Numbered from the stretch's first letter, positions 33,359 to 42,302 are shown. The stretch is 64,000 nucleotides of DNA from Paenibacillus phytorum (GCF_013141715.1 NZ_WHOA01000116.1:34474-98473), one strand, 5' to 3'. Notes: a model not told the origin generated them from the sequence alone. A program made the numbers and translations.

Positions 33359-33780
33359 TTTTGTTGGACATATTTGATGAGCGTGACTTCGGTTCCTCGT
33401 TCTGTGTTCACGATAACCTCATCCATCAGCGCTTGCATGAGATAAATCCCGAGGCCTCCAGACTCTAGCTCGCTGGGCGAAGCCCCTGACAAAGGCATCG
33501 TATGCTCGTCGCGTTCTTGATAATTAAAGCCTGTGCCATCATCTTTCACTTTCACAGTCAATCTGTCGTCTCCGGGCTCATAGCTAATTTCGATTTGCCC
33601 ACTGCCACTCTGCGGTTCCCCGTGAAGTACAGCATTGTTGCAAGCCTCCGAAACCGCTACCTTCATATCCTCGATATCTTCATATGAGAAACCTAACTTG
33701 GTAGCAACCCCAAAAAGACTGAGTCTTACGATATCCAAGTATTCCGCTGCCGCGGGTATTTGTAAACGAATCACATTCAT
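33346..33780 (-). CDS. Second RsbW-type anti-sigma kinase
   Basis: A 144-residue GHKL kinase paralogous to the product of 31065-31523. N box EDIEDMKVAVSEACNNAVLH, G1 VKDDGTGF and G2 GGLGIYLMQALMDEV are intact, so it should bind ATP. The start overlaps the stop of the second rsbV by four bases. No sigma gene follows; a terminator built over the stop codon ends the unit. It may act on SigB together with RsbW, or on a sigma factor or other partner elsewhere. Confidence 0.88.
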   Translation of the reverse strand: MNVIRLQIPAAAEYLDIVRLSLFGVATKLGFSYEDIEDMKVAVSEACNNAVLHGEPQSGSGQIEISYEPGDDRLTVKVKDDGTGFNYQERDEHTMPLSGASPSELESGGLGIYLMQALMDEVIVNTERGTEVTLIKYVQQKTTD

Positions 33781-34109
33781 GCGCTTCCTTCGATCCCTTC
33801 GTTCAGGAATCCAGAGATTCCCGTAAGATCAAACAGCCGCTTAATGCCGGCCGGGATATTACTGACCGTGAACGGGGCTTTCAACTCATCCCGAATTTTC
33901 AAAGCCGAGACCACAATACCAATCCCCGTGCTATCAATATACCTCAACTGCCCCACATCGAGGATTAACGCCTTATCCGCCCGATGAACAACCGCTTCGA
34001 GCGCATGACGGAACGTTAAGGCCGCAGCCAAATCGAGCTCCCCACTGATACGAAGCTGTATAGATTTCTCCAATTCTTCCTGATCAACTTGGAACTTCTC
34101 TGCTGACAT
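33777..34109 (-). CDS. Second RsbV-type anti-sigma factor antagonist
   Basis: A 110-residue STAS protein. Serine S60 in LRYIDSTGIGIVV is the likely phospho-site. It resembles the product of 31520-31891 (VLKVRxxxKAxF versus ALKIRDELKAPF) but has a shorter tail. AAGGGAG lies eight bases before the ATG at 34109. The TnpB element ends about 40 bases upstream, so the native promoter may have been moved away or replaced. Confidence 0.88.
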   Translation of the reverse strand: MSAEKFQVDQEELEKSIQLRISGELDLAAALTFRHALEAVVHRADKALILDVGQLRYIDSTGIGIVVSALKIRDELKAPFTVSNIPAGIKRLFDLTGISGFLNEGIEGSA

Positions 34110-34146
34110 CAGCCACACTCCCTTACGTTATTCTTTCTGTGAACCT

Positions 34147-34240
34147 CTCGTCAATTAATTAACGAGCTTCTCAATTCATCGGGACTCGTAACCTCGTCCC
34201 TCCTTGAAGGCTAGTTCCTAGCCTGATTGGACTAGTATGG
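34147..34240 (-). ncRNA. Candidate omega RNA (tnpB 3' guide RNA scaffold)
   Basis: The 94 bases after the tnpB stop hold three hairpins on the minus strand: AGGCTA/TAGCCT (34208-34224), GGGAC/GTCCC (34181-34200) and the terminal palindrome at 34147-34166. TnpB guide RNAs derive from exactly this position. The exact ends and guide are not determined. Confidence 0.5.
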
Positions 34241-35326
34241 CTACGATATTTTTTGTAAAGCTAGTTTCAATATGTTAATGGCTGCATTTTCGTCCCGATC
34301 TGCCCTGTATCCGCAAGAACATTGATGGACACGAACAGTAAGTGATTTTTTGACGATTTCACCACAGTTAGAGCATCGTTGTGATGTTTGATAGGGATTC
34401 ACTTGCATAACCTGACGACCAGCGCTTTCAGCCTTGTACGTCACGAATTGAACAAGTTGCTTCCATCCGCTATCCGCAATGCTTTTTGCAAGATGATGGT
34501 TCTTGACCATCCCACGTATGTTCAAGTCCTCGAAGGCAATGAGTCCATACTCATTTACTAGCTTTCGCGACTCTTTATGGGCATAATCCTTACGCTGACT
34601 CGCTACCTTTTCATGAAGTCTGGCTAGTTCGCCTACAGCTTTGCGTCTGCGGTTTGAATCGCGCTTTTTCTTCGAGACCGCACGCTGCTTTCGTTTCAAC
34701 TTTTCTTCGCTTTTACGAAGAAATTTCGGTGATCGTATACGATCACCGTCTGATGTTACCGCAAGCTGTGACACACCAAGGTCAATGCCTATCTGCTTTT
34801 CTGACGCTGAAAGGTATTTGCTTTCGACTTCACAAGAAAAACAAGCGTAATATTTGCCACTCTTGACCATGATGGTACACGTCTTAATCGTTCCTTGCGG
34901 TTCCCGATGAAGTCGTATGCGCACATTGCCGATCTTGGAAAGCTGAAGATGCTTTCCCTCTAAGGAAAATCCGCTTTGCGGGTAGGTAAAGGAGCTATAC
35001 TGACTTTCAGGCTTGAATCTTGGAAAGCCTGCTTTCTCACCGTTTTTGACGCGGCGAAAAAAGGCTTGATACGCCTTGTCCAACCGTTCTACGACATTTT
35101 GAAGAACTTGTGAATGGACATTTTTGAGCTTGGGTATATACTGTTTTCTCACTGGCAGCGTCGCCTTCTGCTCGTAATAGGTTAAGCTTAGCCCAGTTTG
35201 CTTATAGGCAGCGATTCGTTCTCCGAGCAATCGATTATAGAGAAGACGGCAACGTTGCAGTACGAAATGAATGTTTTCTTGCTCTTCCTTGGTTGGATAC
35301 AAGCGGAATTTATAGGTTCTTTGCAT
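34241..35326 (-). CDS. tnpB: RNA-guided endonuclease TnpB
   Basis: A full-length 361-residue TnpB of an IS200/IS605-group element, ancestor-type relative of Cas12. The N-terminal part has the usual KFRLYPTKEEQ start and helix-turn region (GFPRFKPE). The RuvC catalytic residues are visible: D182 (GIDLGVSQLAV), E266 (AFEDLNIRGM), and D343/D345 (YRADRDENAAINIL). The zinc finger is C318-x2-C321 and C336-x-C338. Nothing is missing, so it could be active. The ATG follows GGAAGGAG. A TATAAT promoter with a LexA-like box inside lies upstream. Confidence 0.94.
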   Translation of the reverse strand: MQRTYKFRLYPTKEEQENIHFVLQRCRLLYNRLLGERIAAYKQTGLSLTYYEQKATLPVRKQYIPKLKNVHSQVLQNVVERLDKAYQAFFRRVKNGEKAGFPRFKPESQYSSFTYPQSGFSLEGKHLQLSKIGNVRIRLHREPQGTIKTCTIMVKSGKYYACFSCEVESKYLSASEKQIGIDLGVSQLAVTSDGDRIRSPKFLRKSEEKLKRKQRAVSKKKRDSNRRRKAVGELARLHEKVASQRKDYAHKESRKLVNEYGLIAFEDLNIRGMVKNHHLAKSIADSGWKQLVQFVTYKAESAGRQVMQVNPYQTSQRCSNCGEIVKKSLTVRVHQCSCGYRADRDENAAINILKLALQKIS

Positions 35327-35391
35327 TAGCCGTCTCCTTCCATTTGCCTTGTGGAAATCAAATATATAACATTCGTTTCTTATCTGATTCC

Positions 35392-35419
35392 ATTATACCA
35401 AACAAATGTTCTAATTCAA
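35392..35419 (-). promoter_or_regulatory. tnpB promoter with LexA/DinR-like box in the spacer
   Basis: On the minus strand, TTGAAT, 16 bp, TATAAT. The spacer holds AGAACATTTGTTTG (35399-35412), 12 of 14 matches to the Bacillus LexA box CGAACRNRYGTTYG. Confidence 0.5.
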
Positions 35420-35445
35420 AGAGGAGAGGAAGAGTATTGTTAGAA

Positions 35446-35484
35446 TAGGCATTTTTTTGCCCCTGCCATCCCACAAAGGGATAT
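35446..35484 (-). terminator. Rho-independent terminator of the glg operon
   Basis: TTTGCCC and GGGCAAA pair, with an inner ATCCC/GGGAT stem, then T7 (minus strand). It follows the 35606 gene. The rest of 35485-35605 shows nothing I can name. Confidence 0.75.
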
Positions 35485-35605
35485 CGGGCAAAGCGGACTT
35501 TCATCTCTCCCATTAAAATGGGAAGGATTCTCATCCGCATGTCCTAAAATAGGAAGATCTCCCTGCATATGCCTTCAAGCTGACCATAGAGGCCAGCTGC
35601 AGACA

Positions 35606-36295
35606 TTAGGTACTTGAAAGATGATAATAATCTATGGATATCAGTTCTTGTGTCTCTGGTTCAATAAAAAGCTTAATTAATGCTTCTCTCCGCCCAAAGA
35701 CGATACCGTCCTCCGCCACATAATCGGGTTCTCCTAGCAGCCGCTTCACATCCGTTATCGTCAACGGAATCCGTTGATCATTGATTTGAACGTGCCCAAC
35801 CTTGGCTGGAATTTGAACAAAAGTCACGATATCATCTTTGAAGCCAATATTCATATCCGGGTATTCATACGTAAAGGCTTCTACAAAGTTGGGATCCTGA
35901 ACAAACGTTAGTGGATACCCTTTCTTGGCAATGACTGACTCTGTATCATCATAAAGTGAGATTCCCTCTAGGCTATTGAGCATAGGCACCAATGAGTTAG
36001 CTTCAGCTACCTGTAAATTAGCACCTATATCACTGCTAGATTCCGCTTGGGCAGCGGCAAGAGTAGGCGGCAGAACGGGTAGAAAAGTGTTATCTGGTCC
36101 TTCCGGATTCAGAGTAATGATCCCCGGTGAAAGGATGATTTCCGGTTCACCGATTTGTTCAGAAGTTGTCCATCTGACGATAATCATCGCTAGAATAACG
36201 ACTAGAAAGAACAAAGCTAGCTTATAGACACGGCTACGGTAGCCTGTTATGTGTGTTAGCAGCTTAGCACCTTTATCACGTAACATTACGTTCAT
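35606..36295 (-). CDS. Membrane-anchored conserved hypothetical protein, last gene of the glg operon
   Basis: A 229-residue protein with one N-terminal transmembrane helix (LALFFLVVILAMIIVRW, about 25-42) and an outside domain. After an 80-residue linker comes a repeated-looking region, SLEGISLYDDTESVIAKKGY and later IPLTITDVKRLLGEPDYVAE, each a strand-helix unit ending in Gly-x-Pro, similar to small exported domains that precede a GxP turn. I cannot name the family. It follows glgD by 29 bases and ends at a terminator, so it is probably cotranscribed with the glycogen genes, although no glycogen role is visible. Confidence 0.65.
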   Translation of the reverse strand: MNVMLRDKGAKLLTHITGYRSRVYKLALFFLVVILAMIIVRWTTSEQIGEPEIILSPGIITLNPEGPDNTFLPVLPPTLAAAQAESSSDIGANLQVAEANSLVPMLNSLEGISLYDDTESVIAKKGYPLTFVQDPNFVEAFTYEYPDMNIGFKDDIVTFVQIPAKVGHVQINDQRIPLTITDVKRLLGEPDYVAEDGIVFGRREALIKLFIEPETQELISIDYYHLSST

Positions 36296-36324
36296 ATCTG
36301 ATCCTCCTACTCTCGCACTTTGGA

Positions 36325-37476
36325 TTAGATCACTCCACTTTTCTCAGCCACAAAGGGGTGTGCGTACTGACCGCATAACACGGCCCCTTGCTCCACTACG
36401 ACCTGCTTGTCCAAAATAACTCGGTCCAAATACACGCTTGCTTCAATTGCACAGTCATGCATGATGACACTATTCTTAACACTGGCGCCTTTACTTACCG
36501 TCACACCTGGAAACAAGATGCTGTTCTCTACATAGCCTTCAATCCGGCAGCCATGAGCGACGAACGAATTGCGGATCAGCGCGTCATGGTTACAGGCCGT
36601 TGCTTGTTCTTCCTCTTTCCGCGTATAGACAAACTCTTGATTAATCATGAATTGCTTCCAGCCTTGCGGTTGCAGAAGATCCATGCTGTGCACATAGTAA
36701 CTATCTATGGAATCCATAATTGCCATATACCCATGATTGGCATAGCCTTGTACATGAATATCGGCCAGATGAGCCCAGATGACCTCTTTCAGATAGATCT
36801 CGCTCCCGCGCTTCAAGCTCTTCTCAATAAGATCGATCAGTAATTTCCGCTCCATAACCATCGTGTCCAAATCGATATTCTGCGGTGTTAAGCTCGGCAG
36901 TGCGTGATAGGTGGGAGAGGCGCTGATCACGCGACCTTGATCATTCATCTCCAAGTTGTAAGCGCGACCAATATGAGCATGACGGTCAATCTCTGTCAAA
37001 TGTTTAAAAAGGACCGTAATTTCTGCCCCGCTGCTGAGGTGGTAATCGACCATATTTTCGAAATTAGAACGATAAATAACACGGCTAGGCGCAAGCAAAA
37101 TATAGGTTTCGGTGCACGACTTTAAATAATCGAGATGACTGTATAGATGAAGGAGATCGCCATGGTCGAAGGTTCGCGTATCACTCGCGGGATCAATCCA
37201 TAGGGAGAAAGGAGGGAGAATAGAGACCCCTCCTGCATCCGGAGCATCTAAACCCCAGTGATGCCCGTCACCCACATGTTCAAGCAGCGAATCCGCCTTC
37301 GAATTAGCCAGAACGACGACTTTCTGAATGCCCGAATTGCTCATATTGGAAAGCGCGAAATCGACCAGTCGATACCGACCGGCAAAAGGCACAGCAGCGA
37401 CACAACGATTGCGTGTAAGCGTTGATAAATCATCCTGTTCATTCATGAGATTGATCATGCCAAGAACATTTTTCAT
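36325..37476 (-). CDS. glgD: GlgD, regulatory subunit of glucose-1-phosphate adenylyltransferase
   Basis: A 383-residue homologue of GlgC that lacks the catalytic GGxGxRL loop; it starts MKNVLGMINLMNEQDDLST and keeps PFAGRYRLVDFALSNMSNSG. In bacilli GlgD joins GlgC as the non-catalytic subunit and raises its activity. The C-terminal half holds the left-handed beta-helix (NSILFPGVTVSKGASVKNSV). The ATG at 37476 has AGGAGG eight bases before it; the preceding codon is also ATG. It is separated from glgC by two 40-bp direct repeats. Confidence 0.92.
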   Translation of the reverse strand: MKNVLGMINLMNEQDDLSTLTRNRCVAAVPFAGRYRLVDFALSNMSNSGIQKVVVLANSKADSLLEHVGDGHHWGLDAPDAGGVSILPPFSLWIDPASDTRTFDHGDLLHLYSHLDYLKSCTETYILLAPSRVIYRSNFENMVDYHLSSGAEITVLFKHLTEIDRHAHIGRAYNLEMNDQGRVISASPTYHALPSLTPQNIDLDTMVMERKLLIDLIEKSLKRGSEIYLKEVIWAHLADIHVQGYANHGYMAIMDSIDSYYVHSMDLLQPQGWKQFMINQEFVYTRKEEEQATACNHDALIRNSFVAHGCRIEGYVENSILFPGVTVSKGASVKNSVIMHDCAIEASVYLDRVILDKQVVVEQGAVLCGQYAHPFVAEKSGVI

Positions 37477-37492
37477 CATACACTCCTCCTTA

Positions 37493-37570
37493 GAGTCTTG
37501 CTTTAGCAAGACTTGCATCGTAAGCATTTACTGAGTTTTGCGTTAGCAAAACTAGCTTCGTAAGCATTAG
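37493..37570 (-). repeat. Two tandem 40-bp hairpin repeats between glgC and glgD
   Basis: Units begin at 37493 and 37533. On the plus strand each reads GAGTYTTGCKTTAGCAARAC and then a tail with TCGTAAGCATT. The copy nearest glgD sits directly upstream of its ribosome site, exactly as at yuaF (17580-17612). Confidence 0.75.
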
Positions 37571-37580
37571 CTATGTCCAA

Positions 37581-38771
37581 TTAACCGAAATTCAGCCTCG
37601 TATCCGTCAGCTTAGCAGGTATCACAGCTGGATAATGGCGTCCTACCACTGTTTTCTCACCTACTGCAATAATCTCTGCACCACCTGGCTTACCAACAAT
37701 AGCTCCATCTTTAATAATGGATCCTTCTCCAATAACAGCATTAAGAATAAGTGCATTTTTTCCAATCTGAACACCCGGCATGATGACACTGTTCAGGATC
37801 CTACTATTTTCTCCAACCTTAACGCCATCAAATAGAACAGAATGACTTACATTACCATGAATGGCTGCGCCGTCTCCTATCACCGCATTGTTCACTCTGG
37901 CACTTAGGGAGACATGGCTTTTCGGAAGATCACGTTCTTGGGTCAGCACAGGCCATGTATCGTGATCCCATTGCAGCCTTGGCGTGTAACCAAGTAAATC
38001 CATATGGGATTCCCATAGGCTTTCGATCGTACCGACATCTTTCCAATACCCTTCAAAAGGATATGCGGATAAATGGGCTCCTGCCGTCAGCAGTCCAGGA
38101 ATAATATCATGACCAAAATCATGACTTGATGTCATATCTTTCGCATCTTGTTCCAGACATGCCTTCAGCACATCCCAATTAAATATATACACGCCCATGG
38201 AAGCCAGATTGCTAACAGGCTTGAGCGGTTTCTCAGCAAATTCGGTAATTCGGTGATGCTCGTCCGTATTCATAATGCCGAACCGGCTTGCTTCTTCCCA
38301 TCTCACTGGAATAACCGAAAGCGTCACATTGGCACCAGATGCCTTATGATGCTCGAGCATAGCTCTGTAATCCATATTATAAATATGATCACCAGAAATA
38401 ATTAACACGTAGCTTGGATCATGTGCACGAAGGTAGGATATATTTTGATAAATGGCATCCGCTGTCCCCGAATAAGCATTCGGAGCGCCAACTTGCCTTT
38501 CCAGAATAGAGATGCCGCCATTTTCACTCGCCATGCCCCAGGCTTCCCCATTGCCAATATGGGCATTCAAAACAGCTGGCTTGTACTGCGTCAGTACACC
38601 GACCGTTTCGATACCGGAATTACGGCAATTGCTCAAGGTAAAGTCAATAATTCTATATTTTCCTCCAAAATGAACAGCCGGTTTAGCGATATTTTTAGTT
38701 AAAGGACCCAATCTAGTACCTTCACCACCAGCTAATAACATGGCTACACATTCCTGCTTTTTCATAGTCAT
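37581..38771 (-). CDS. glgC: Glucose-1-phosphate adenylyltransferase, catalytic subunit
   Basis: It makes ADP-glucose from ATP and glucose 1-phosphate (EC 2.7.7.27). About 396 residues. The catalytic N-terminal loop is intact, [21 protein letters not shown], as are the [14 protein letters not shown] substrate strand, [10 protein letters not shown] (metal Asp) and FAEKP. The C-terminal beta-helix follows ([20 protein letters not shown]). The ATG is two bases after the glgB stop; the ribosome site (GGAAGG) lies within the last codons of glgB, so translation is coupled. Confidence 0.95.
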   Translation of the reverse strand: MTMKKQECVAMLLAGGEGTRLGPLTKNIAKPAVHFGGKYRIIDFTLSNCRNSGIETVGVLTQYKPAVLNAHIGNGEAWGMASENGGISILERQVGAPNAYSGTADAIYQNISYLRAHDPSYVLIISGDHIYNMDYRAMLEHHKASGANVTLSVIPVRWEEASRFGIMNTDEHHRITEFAEKPLKPVSNLASMGVYIFNWDVLKACLEQDAKDMTSSHDFGHDIIPGLLTAGAHLSAYPFEGYWKDVGTIESLWESHMDLLGYTPRLQWDHDTWPVLTQERDLPKSHVSLSARVNNAVIGDGAAIHGNVSHSVLFDGVKVGENSRILNSVIMPGVQIGKNALILNAVIGEGSIIKDGAIVGKPGGAEIIAVGEKTVVGRHYPAVIPAKLTDTRLNFG

Positions 38772-38772
38772 C

Positions 38773-40677
38773 TCATCCTTCCGAAGGAATATATTTGAGT
38801 ACGATTGCTGCAAGGGGAGGTATCGATATCGTTAAGCTATGTGGACAATCCTGGCATGTCCACTCTTCGGAGACTAGCGTACTGTCGTTCGTCACGCCCG
38901 ATCCGCCATATTCTTGCTTATCACTATTAAAGACCTCCTGATAACGCCCGGGCCTCATCACCCCTAGTCGATATCCCTCATGAGCCTCAGGCTTGAAATT
39001 ACAGAGAATCACGAGCTGTTCATCGCTGTTTTCCGCTTTTCGAATAAAAGAAACCAGTCCATCGCTTTTATCCTCAGCGTTAATCGGTTCGAAGCCGCTC
39101 GGTTCATAATCCAATTCCCATAAGGCTCTCTCCGCTATGTAGAAGTGATTCATATTTTTCACAAAATGCTCAAATTGCTGATGTTCTTCAAATTTCAATA
39201 AATCCCATTCCAGCGATGCTTCCGAATTCCAATCATCGATCTGACCGAATTCATTTCCCATGAAAAGCAGCTTTTTACCCGGATGACCCATCATATAGAT
39301 GTACAGCACCCGCAAATTGGCGAAACGCTGCCAGTTGTCGTCACCTGACATTTTACCGAGAAGGGATTTACTGGAGTGAACCACTTCATCATGCGCATAG
39401 GGGATAATATAATTCTCATCCCAAGCATTTAGCAGCGAATTCGTTAATTGATCTTCCTGACTGCAGCGTTCTTCCTGATTTTTCTTCATATACGCAAGCG
39501 TGTTCCAAGTAAAGCCTAAGTTCCATTTGTAATTAAAGCCTAGTCCGCCATTCTCGACGGGGGCGGTTACGCCTGGATAAGAGCTCGTATCCTCAGCCAT
39601 CATCAGTGCATTGGGATACCTAGAGAATACGACGGCATTCAGCTTCTGGAGGAAGGCAATTCCTTCGAGATTCTCATCGCCGCCCTGTTCATTCACAATA
39701 CGATCTTCATCTTCTCGATCAAAATTCAGCGTAAGTATGCTATAAACGGCATCTACTCTTAACCCATCAATATGATAGACATCCATCCAAAATAGGGCAT
39801 TGGAGATCAAGAAACTAAGAACTTCCGGCTTTGCATAATCGAATACCTGTGTCCCCCAAGTAGGATGTTCACCTTTTCGGCTGTCTGCATATTCATAAAG
39901 CGGTGTTCCATCGAATCGGGTCAAGCCGTGAGCGTCTTTGCAGAAATGTGCGGGCACCCAATCCATAATGACGCCAATCCCCTTCTGGTGGCAACGATCA
40001 ACGAAGTACATGAAGTCCTTCGGCGATCCAAACCGGCTCGTCACCGAGAAATAACTGGTTACCTGATAGCCCCAAGACGCATCCAGAGGATGTTCCTCTA
40101 ACGGCATCAGCTCAATATGGGTATAGCCCCGTTCATGCACATAATCGACCAGCTCGTCAGCTAATTCCACATAACTGTAGAATCCGCCGTCTTCCTTCCG
40201 CTTCCAGCTGCCCAAATGCACCTCGTAGATAAGAAGCGGCTGTTGTAGGAATTGGTTTGACGTGTTGTTCGCCAGCCACTGCTTATCCTGCCATTCATAG
40301 CCTTCCAATGAGGTAACAATGGAAGCCGTTCCGGGCCGAAGCTCGGAATGAAACGCATAAGGATCTGACTTTAGATAGCATTCATCGTCTAGTGTGACGA
40401 TTTCATATTTATATAGTGTGCCTTCACCGAGTTCCGGAATGAACAGCGTCCATACGCCATCTGCTAGCGACATCTGGTGATTGCTGCCATCCCATCCATT
40501 GAAGCTACCTGAAACGTTAACCTGCTTGGCATTTGGCGCCCAAACTGCGAAGTTAACCCCCATCTGACCACTGCGCTCTTCCACATGGGAACCCAGAAAA
40601 TGATAACTTTGATACTGCGTACCCTCATGTAACAAATACAAAACGTCTGAACTGGTTTCCGATGCCAATGTCGCCAT
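38773..40677 (-). CDS. glgB: 1,4-alpha-glucan branching enzyme
   Basis: It makes alpha-1,6 branches in glycogen (EC 2.4.1.18). A 634-residue protein with an N-terminal CBM48 module ([20 protein letters not shown]) and a GH13 barrel: nucleophile Asp in [12 protein letters not shown], acid Glu in [11 protein letters not shown] and the YAHDEVVH motif; [11 protein letters not shown] is also typical. The ATG has GGGAGG seven bases before it. It is the first gene of a glgB-glgC-glgD operon. glgA and glgP are not in the window. A SigB-like promoter and a strong terminator-like hairpin lie upstream. Confidence 0.95.
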   Translation of the reverse strand: MATLASETSSDVLYLLHEGTQYQSYHFLGSHVEERSGQMGVNFAVWAPNAKQVNVSGSFNGWDGSNHQMSLADGVWTLFIPELGEGTLYKYEIVTLDDECYLKSDPYAFHSELRPGTASIVTSLEGYEWQDKQWLANNTSNQFLQQPLLIYEVHLGSWKRKEDGGFYSYVELADELVDYVHERGYTHIELMPLEEHPLDASWGYQVTSYFSVTSRFGSPKDFMYFVDRCHQKGIGVIMDWVPAHFCKDAHGLTRFDGTPLYEYADSRKGEHPTWGTQVFDYAKPEVLSFLISNALFWMDVYHIDGLRVDAVYSILTLNFDREDEDRIVNEQGGDENLEGIAFLQKLNAVVFSRYPNALMMAEDTSSYPGVTAPVENGGLGFNYKWNLGFTWNTLAYMKKNQEERCSQEDQLTNSLLNAWDENYIIPYAHDEVVHSSKSLLGKMSGDDNWQRFANLRVLYIYMMGHPGKKLLFMGNEFGQIDDWNSEASLEWDLLKFEEHQQFEHFVKNMNHFYIAERALWELDYEPSGFEPINAEDKSDGLVSFIRKAENSDEQLVILCNFKPEAHEGYRLGVMRPGRYQEVFNSDKQEYGGSGVTNDSTLVSEEWTCQDCPHSLTISIPPLAAIVLKYIPSEG

Positions 40678-40716
40678 CCCAATTCCTCCCAACGTGTTGG
40701 ACTCTAATACTCCTTA

Positions 40717-40742
40717 TTACACGCCTTCGGGTCTATTGAAAC
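40717..40742 (-). promoter_or_regulatory. Weak SigB-like promoter before glgB
   Basis: GTTTCA, 14 bp, GTGTAA on the minus strand. The -10 is less good than at dps. If real, it ties glycogen storage to the stress response. Confidence 0.35.
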
Positions 40743-40796
40743 AAAAAACGCACAAGTTTTATTCCCGATTTGGGATAAAACTTGTGCGTTTTTTGT
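40741..40796. terminator. Strong bidirectional terminator
   Basis: AAAACGCACAAGTTTTAT and ATAAAACTTGTGCGTTTT are perfect complements around a short CCC/GGG-closed loop, with A6 and T6 at the ends. It ends the gene at 40963-42096 on the minus strand. Confidence 0.92.
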
Positions 40797-40826
40797 AAAC
40801 CATTCTTCGCCAATCGGCTATCTGAG

Positions 40827-40957
40827 ACGATGTTTTTCATCGTTAACCGACGGGGAAAGCGGAATTTTGCCCCTTTAACGATGTAAAACATGCTTACAGT
40901 TGTGGGAGATGGCCATTTTTCGCCAATTGGCCGACTGAAACGATGTTTTTCACCGCT
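40827..40957. repeat. Three palindromic blocks spaced 51 and 62 bp
   Basis: ACGATGTTTTTCATCGT (centre 40835), CGATGTAAAACATGC (40886) and ACGATGTTTTTCACCGC (40948). The first and third belong to a 114-bp direct repeat starting TTCGCCAAT (40805 and 40919). The core is the same as in the 14.5-kb array. Confidence 0.85.
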
Positions 40958-40962
40958 AACTA

Positions 40963-42096
40963 CTACGTCGTAATCATAACCAAGCACATATCGTCTTGCG
41001 GAGAACCTGTTTTGGCAAAAGGGTAAATACGCTCAACCAAGCCATCGGGATCGTGCGTCGTCGTCTCCTGCAAGCTTCTCATGATTTTGGTGATGCCATC
41101 CTCCTGTTCATCATCGAGCCACTCCGACAGACCGTCAGTGAATAAGACAATCCGGGCATCCTTCTCGTAGGGAATTACACCTTTGGTAATCTCAATCCCC
41201 TCAAAAAAGCCAAGGGCACAACAGCCTTCTGTCAATAGTTTCACTTCACCGTCCAAAAGCGCGATGCCTGCAGGATGTCCGGCATTCACATACTCAATCG
41301 TGCGCTGTTCCGTATCTAGGACCATATAAATCGCCGTAAAATAATAATTAATCAGGTTATCTGATTGATGCAGCTGATTCATCCGCCCATTCAGCTCACG
41401 CATCACGCCTTCCGGATCACAAATGTTCGTGATGGTATCCTTCAAAGCGGAATAAATATACATGCAGACAAGCGAAGACGAAATGCCGTGCCCCATCATA
41501 TCCAGCAAAATGATCCCATGCCGATTGGGTCCAATCGGATACCAGGCATAGAAGTCACCCGCGAGCTCAGAAGAGGGTTTATAGACCGCTGAGATCTGGA
41601 TATGCTCATTCTGAATCGGGTTGCTCAGTACACTAAGCTGCACTTGTTTGGCCAAATCAAGCTCATATTTAATCCGCTTGTCCCGCTCTTTGTGCCAATC
41701 CTTCTCATATTTCAAGCGGAGCGTAGAACGAATACGCGCAAGTAGTTCCACCTTGTTAATCGGCTTCATCACATAATCGAGTGCACCGGCATCGAGCGCT
41801 TCAGCCAGCTTGTTGGAATCCCCCATCGCCGTCACGAAAATAATCGGAATATCCCGGAACCTTTCATCGGCTTGAACCGTCCGACAAGCTTCCACCCCAT
41901 CAATTTCCGGCATCATCATATCCATCAAAATCAAATCAACCGGCACTTCAACCGTGCTTGGTGAATCCATATCTAATAATTGATACAGCTCTCTCGCAGA
42001 AGACACCATAACTAACTCGGTGTAACCGGCTTTAAGCAGAATTTTTTCAATAATAAGTAAATTTGTTGCGTTATCGTCTACTATCACAATACTCAT
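40963..42096 (-). CDS. Response regulator fused to PP2C-type phosphatase (RsbU-like)
   Basis: A 377-residue cytosolic protein. Residues 1-120 form a receiver (IVDDN, LILMDMMMPEIDG, MKPIN), then a short coiled coil, then a SpoIIE/PP2C phosphatase domain with the metal Asp motifs ELAGDFYAW, LLDMMGHG, LFTDGLSEW and PQDDMCLV. Such proteins dephosphorylate RsbV-type antagonists when their receiver is phosphorylated, so it is a natural input to the SigB switch at 31 kb or to the second rsbVW pair. There is no kinase beside it. GAGGTT-like signals before the ATG are weak. Confidence 0.9.
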   Translation of the reverse strand: MSIVIVDDNATNLLIIEKILLKAGYTELVMVSSARELYQLLDMDSPSTVEVPVDLILMDMMMPEIDGVEACRTVQADERFRDIPIIFVTAMGDSNKLAEALDAGALDYVMKPINKVELLARIRSTLRLKYEKDWHKERDKRIKYELDLAKQVQLSVLSNPIQNEHIQISAVYKPSSELAGDFYAWYPIGPNRHGIILLDMMGHGISSSLVCMYIYSALKDTITNICDPEGVMRELNGRMNQLHQSDNLINYYFTAIYMVLDTEQRTIEYVNAGHPAGIALLDGEVKLLTEGCCALGFFEGIEITKGVIPYEKDARIVLFTDGLSEWLDDEQEDGITKIMRSLQETTTHDPDGLVERIYPFAKTGSPQDDMCLVMITT

Positions 42097-42276
42097 TTCT
42101 CAAACCCCTTTCGGGTAAAAGTTAACGGAAACCCTCATCGTAGTTTACCATAATTTATTATCAAACATGTTGATCGTTTATTTTATCTACTACCCATTTG
42201 AAAAAAATTCAATCACAAGGATGCTCGGGCTTCCTCGCTTATATCAATGAAACGGAAATAAAAATGAGTTTTTCGT

Positions 42277-42302
42277 GTTTCAAATAAAAGAAAGAAGGTT
42301 AC
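42277..42302 (+). promoter_or_regulatory. SigB-type promoter of ytxH
   Basis: GTTTCA, 14 bp, GGTTAC, 57 bases before the ytxH start. The spacer length is identical to that at dps and rsb. Confidence 0.7.

Larger units (their letters stand above)
34147..35419 (-). mobile_element. IS1341-type (tnpB-only) IS200/IS605-family element
   Basis: An intact tnpB gene without tnpA. The right end carries a 20-bp near-palindrome (CTCGTTAATTAATTGACGAG, minus strand, 34147-34166), typical of a subterminal hairpin. The left limit is not certain; I set it at the -35 box of the tnpB promoter. No target duplication is expected in this family. Confidence 0.7.
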
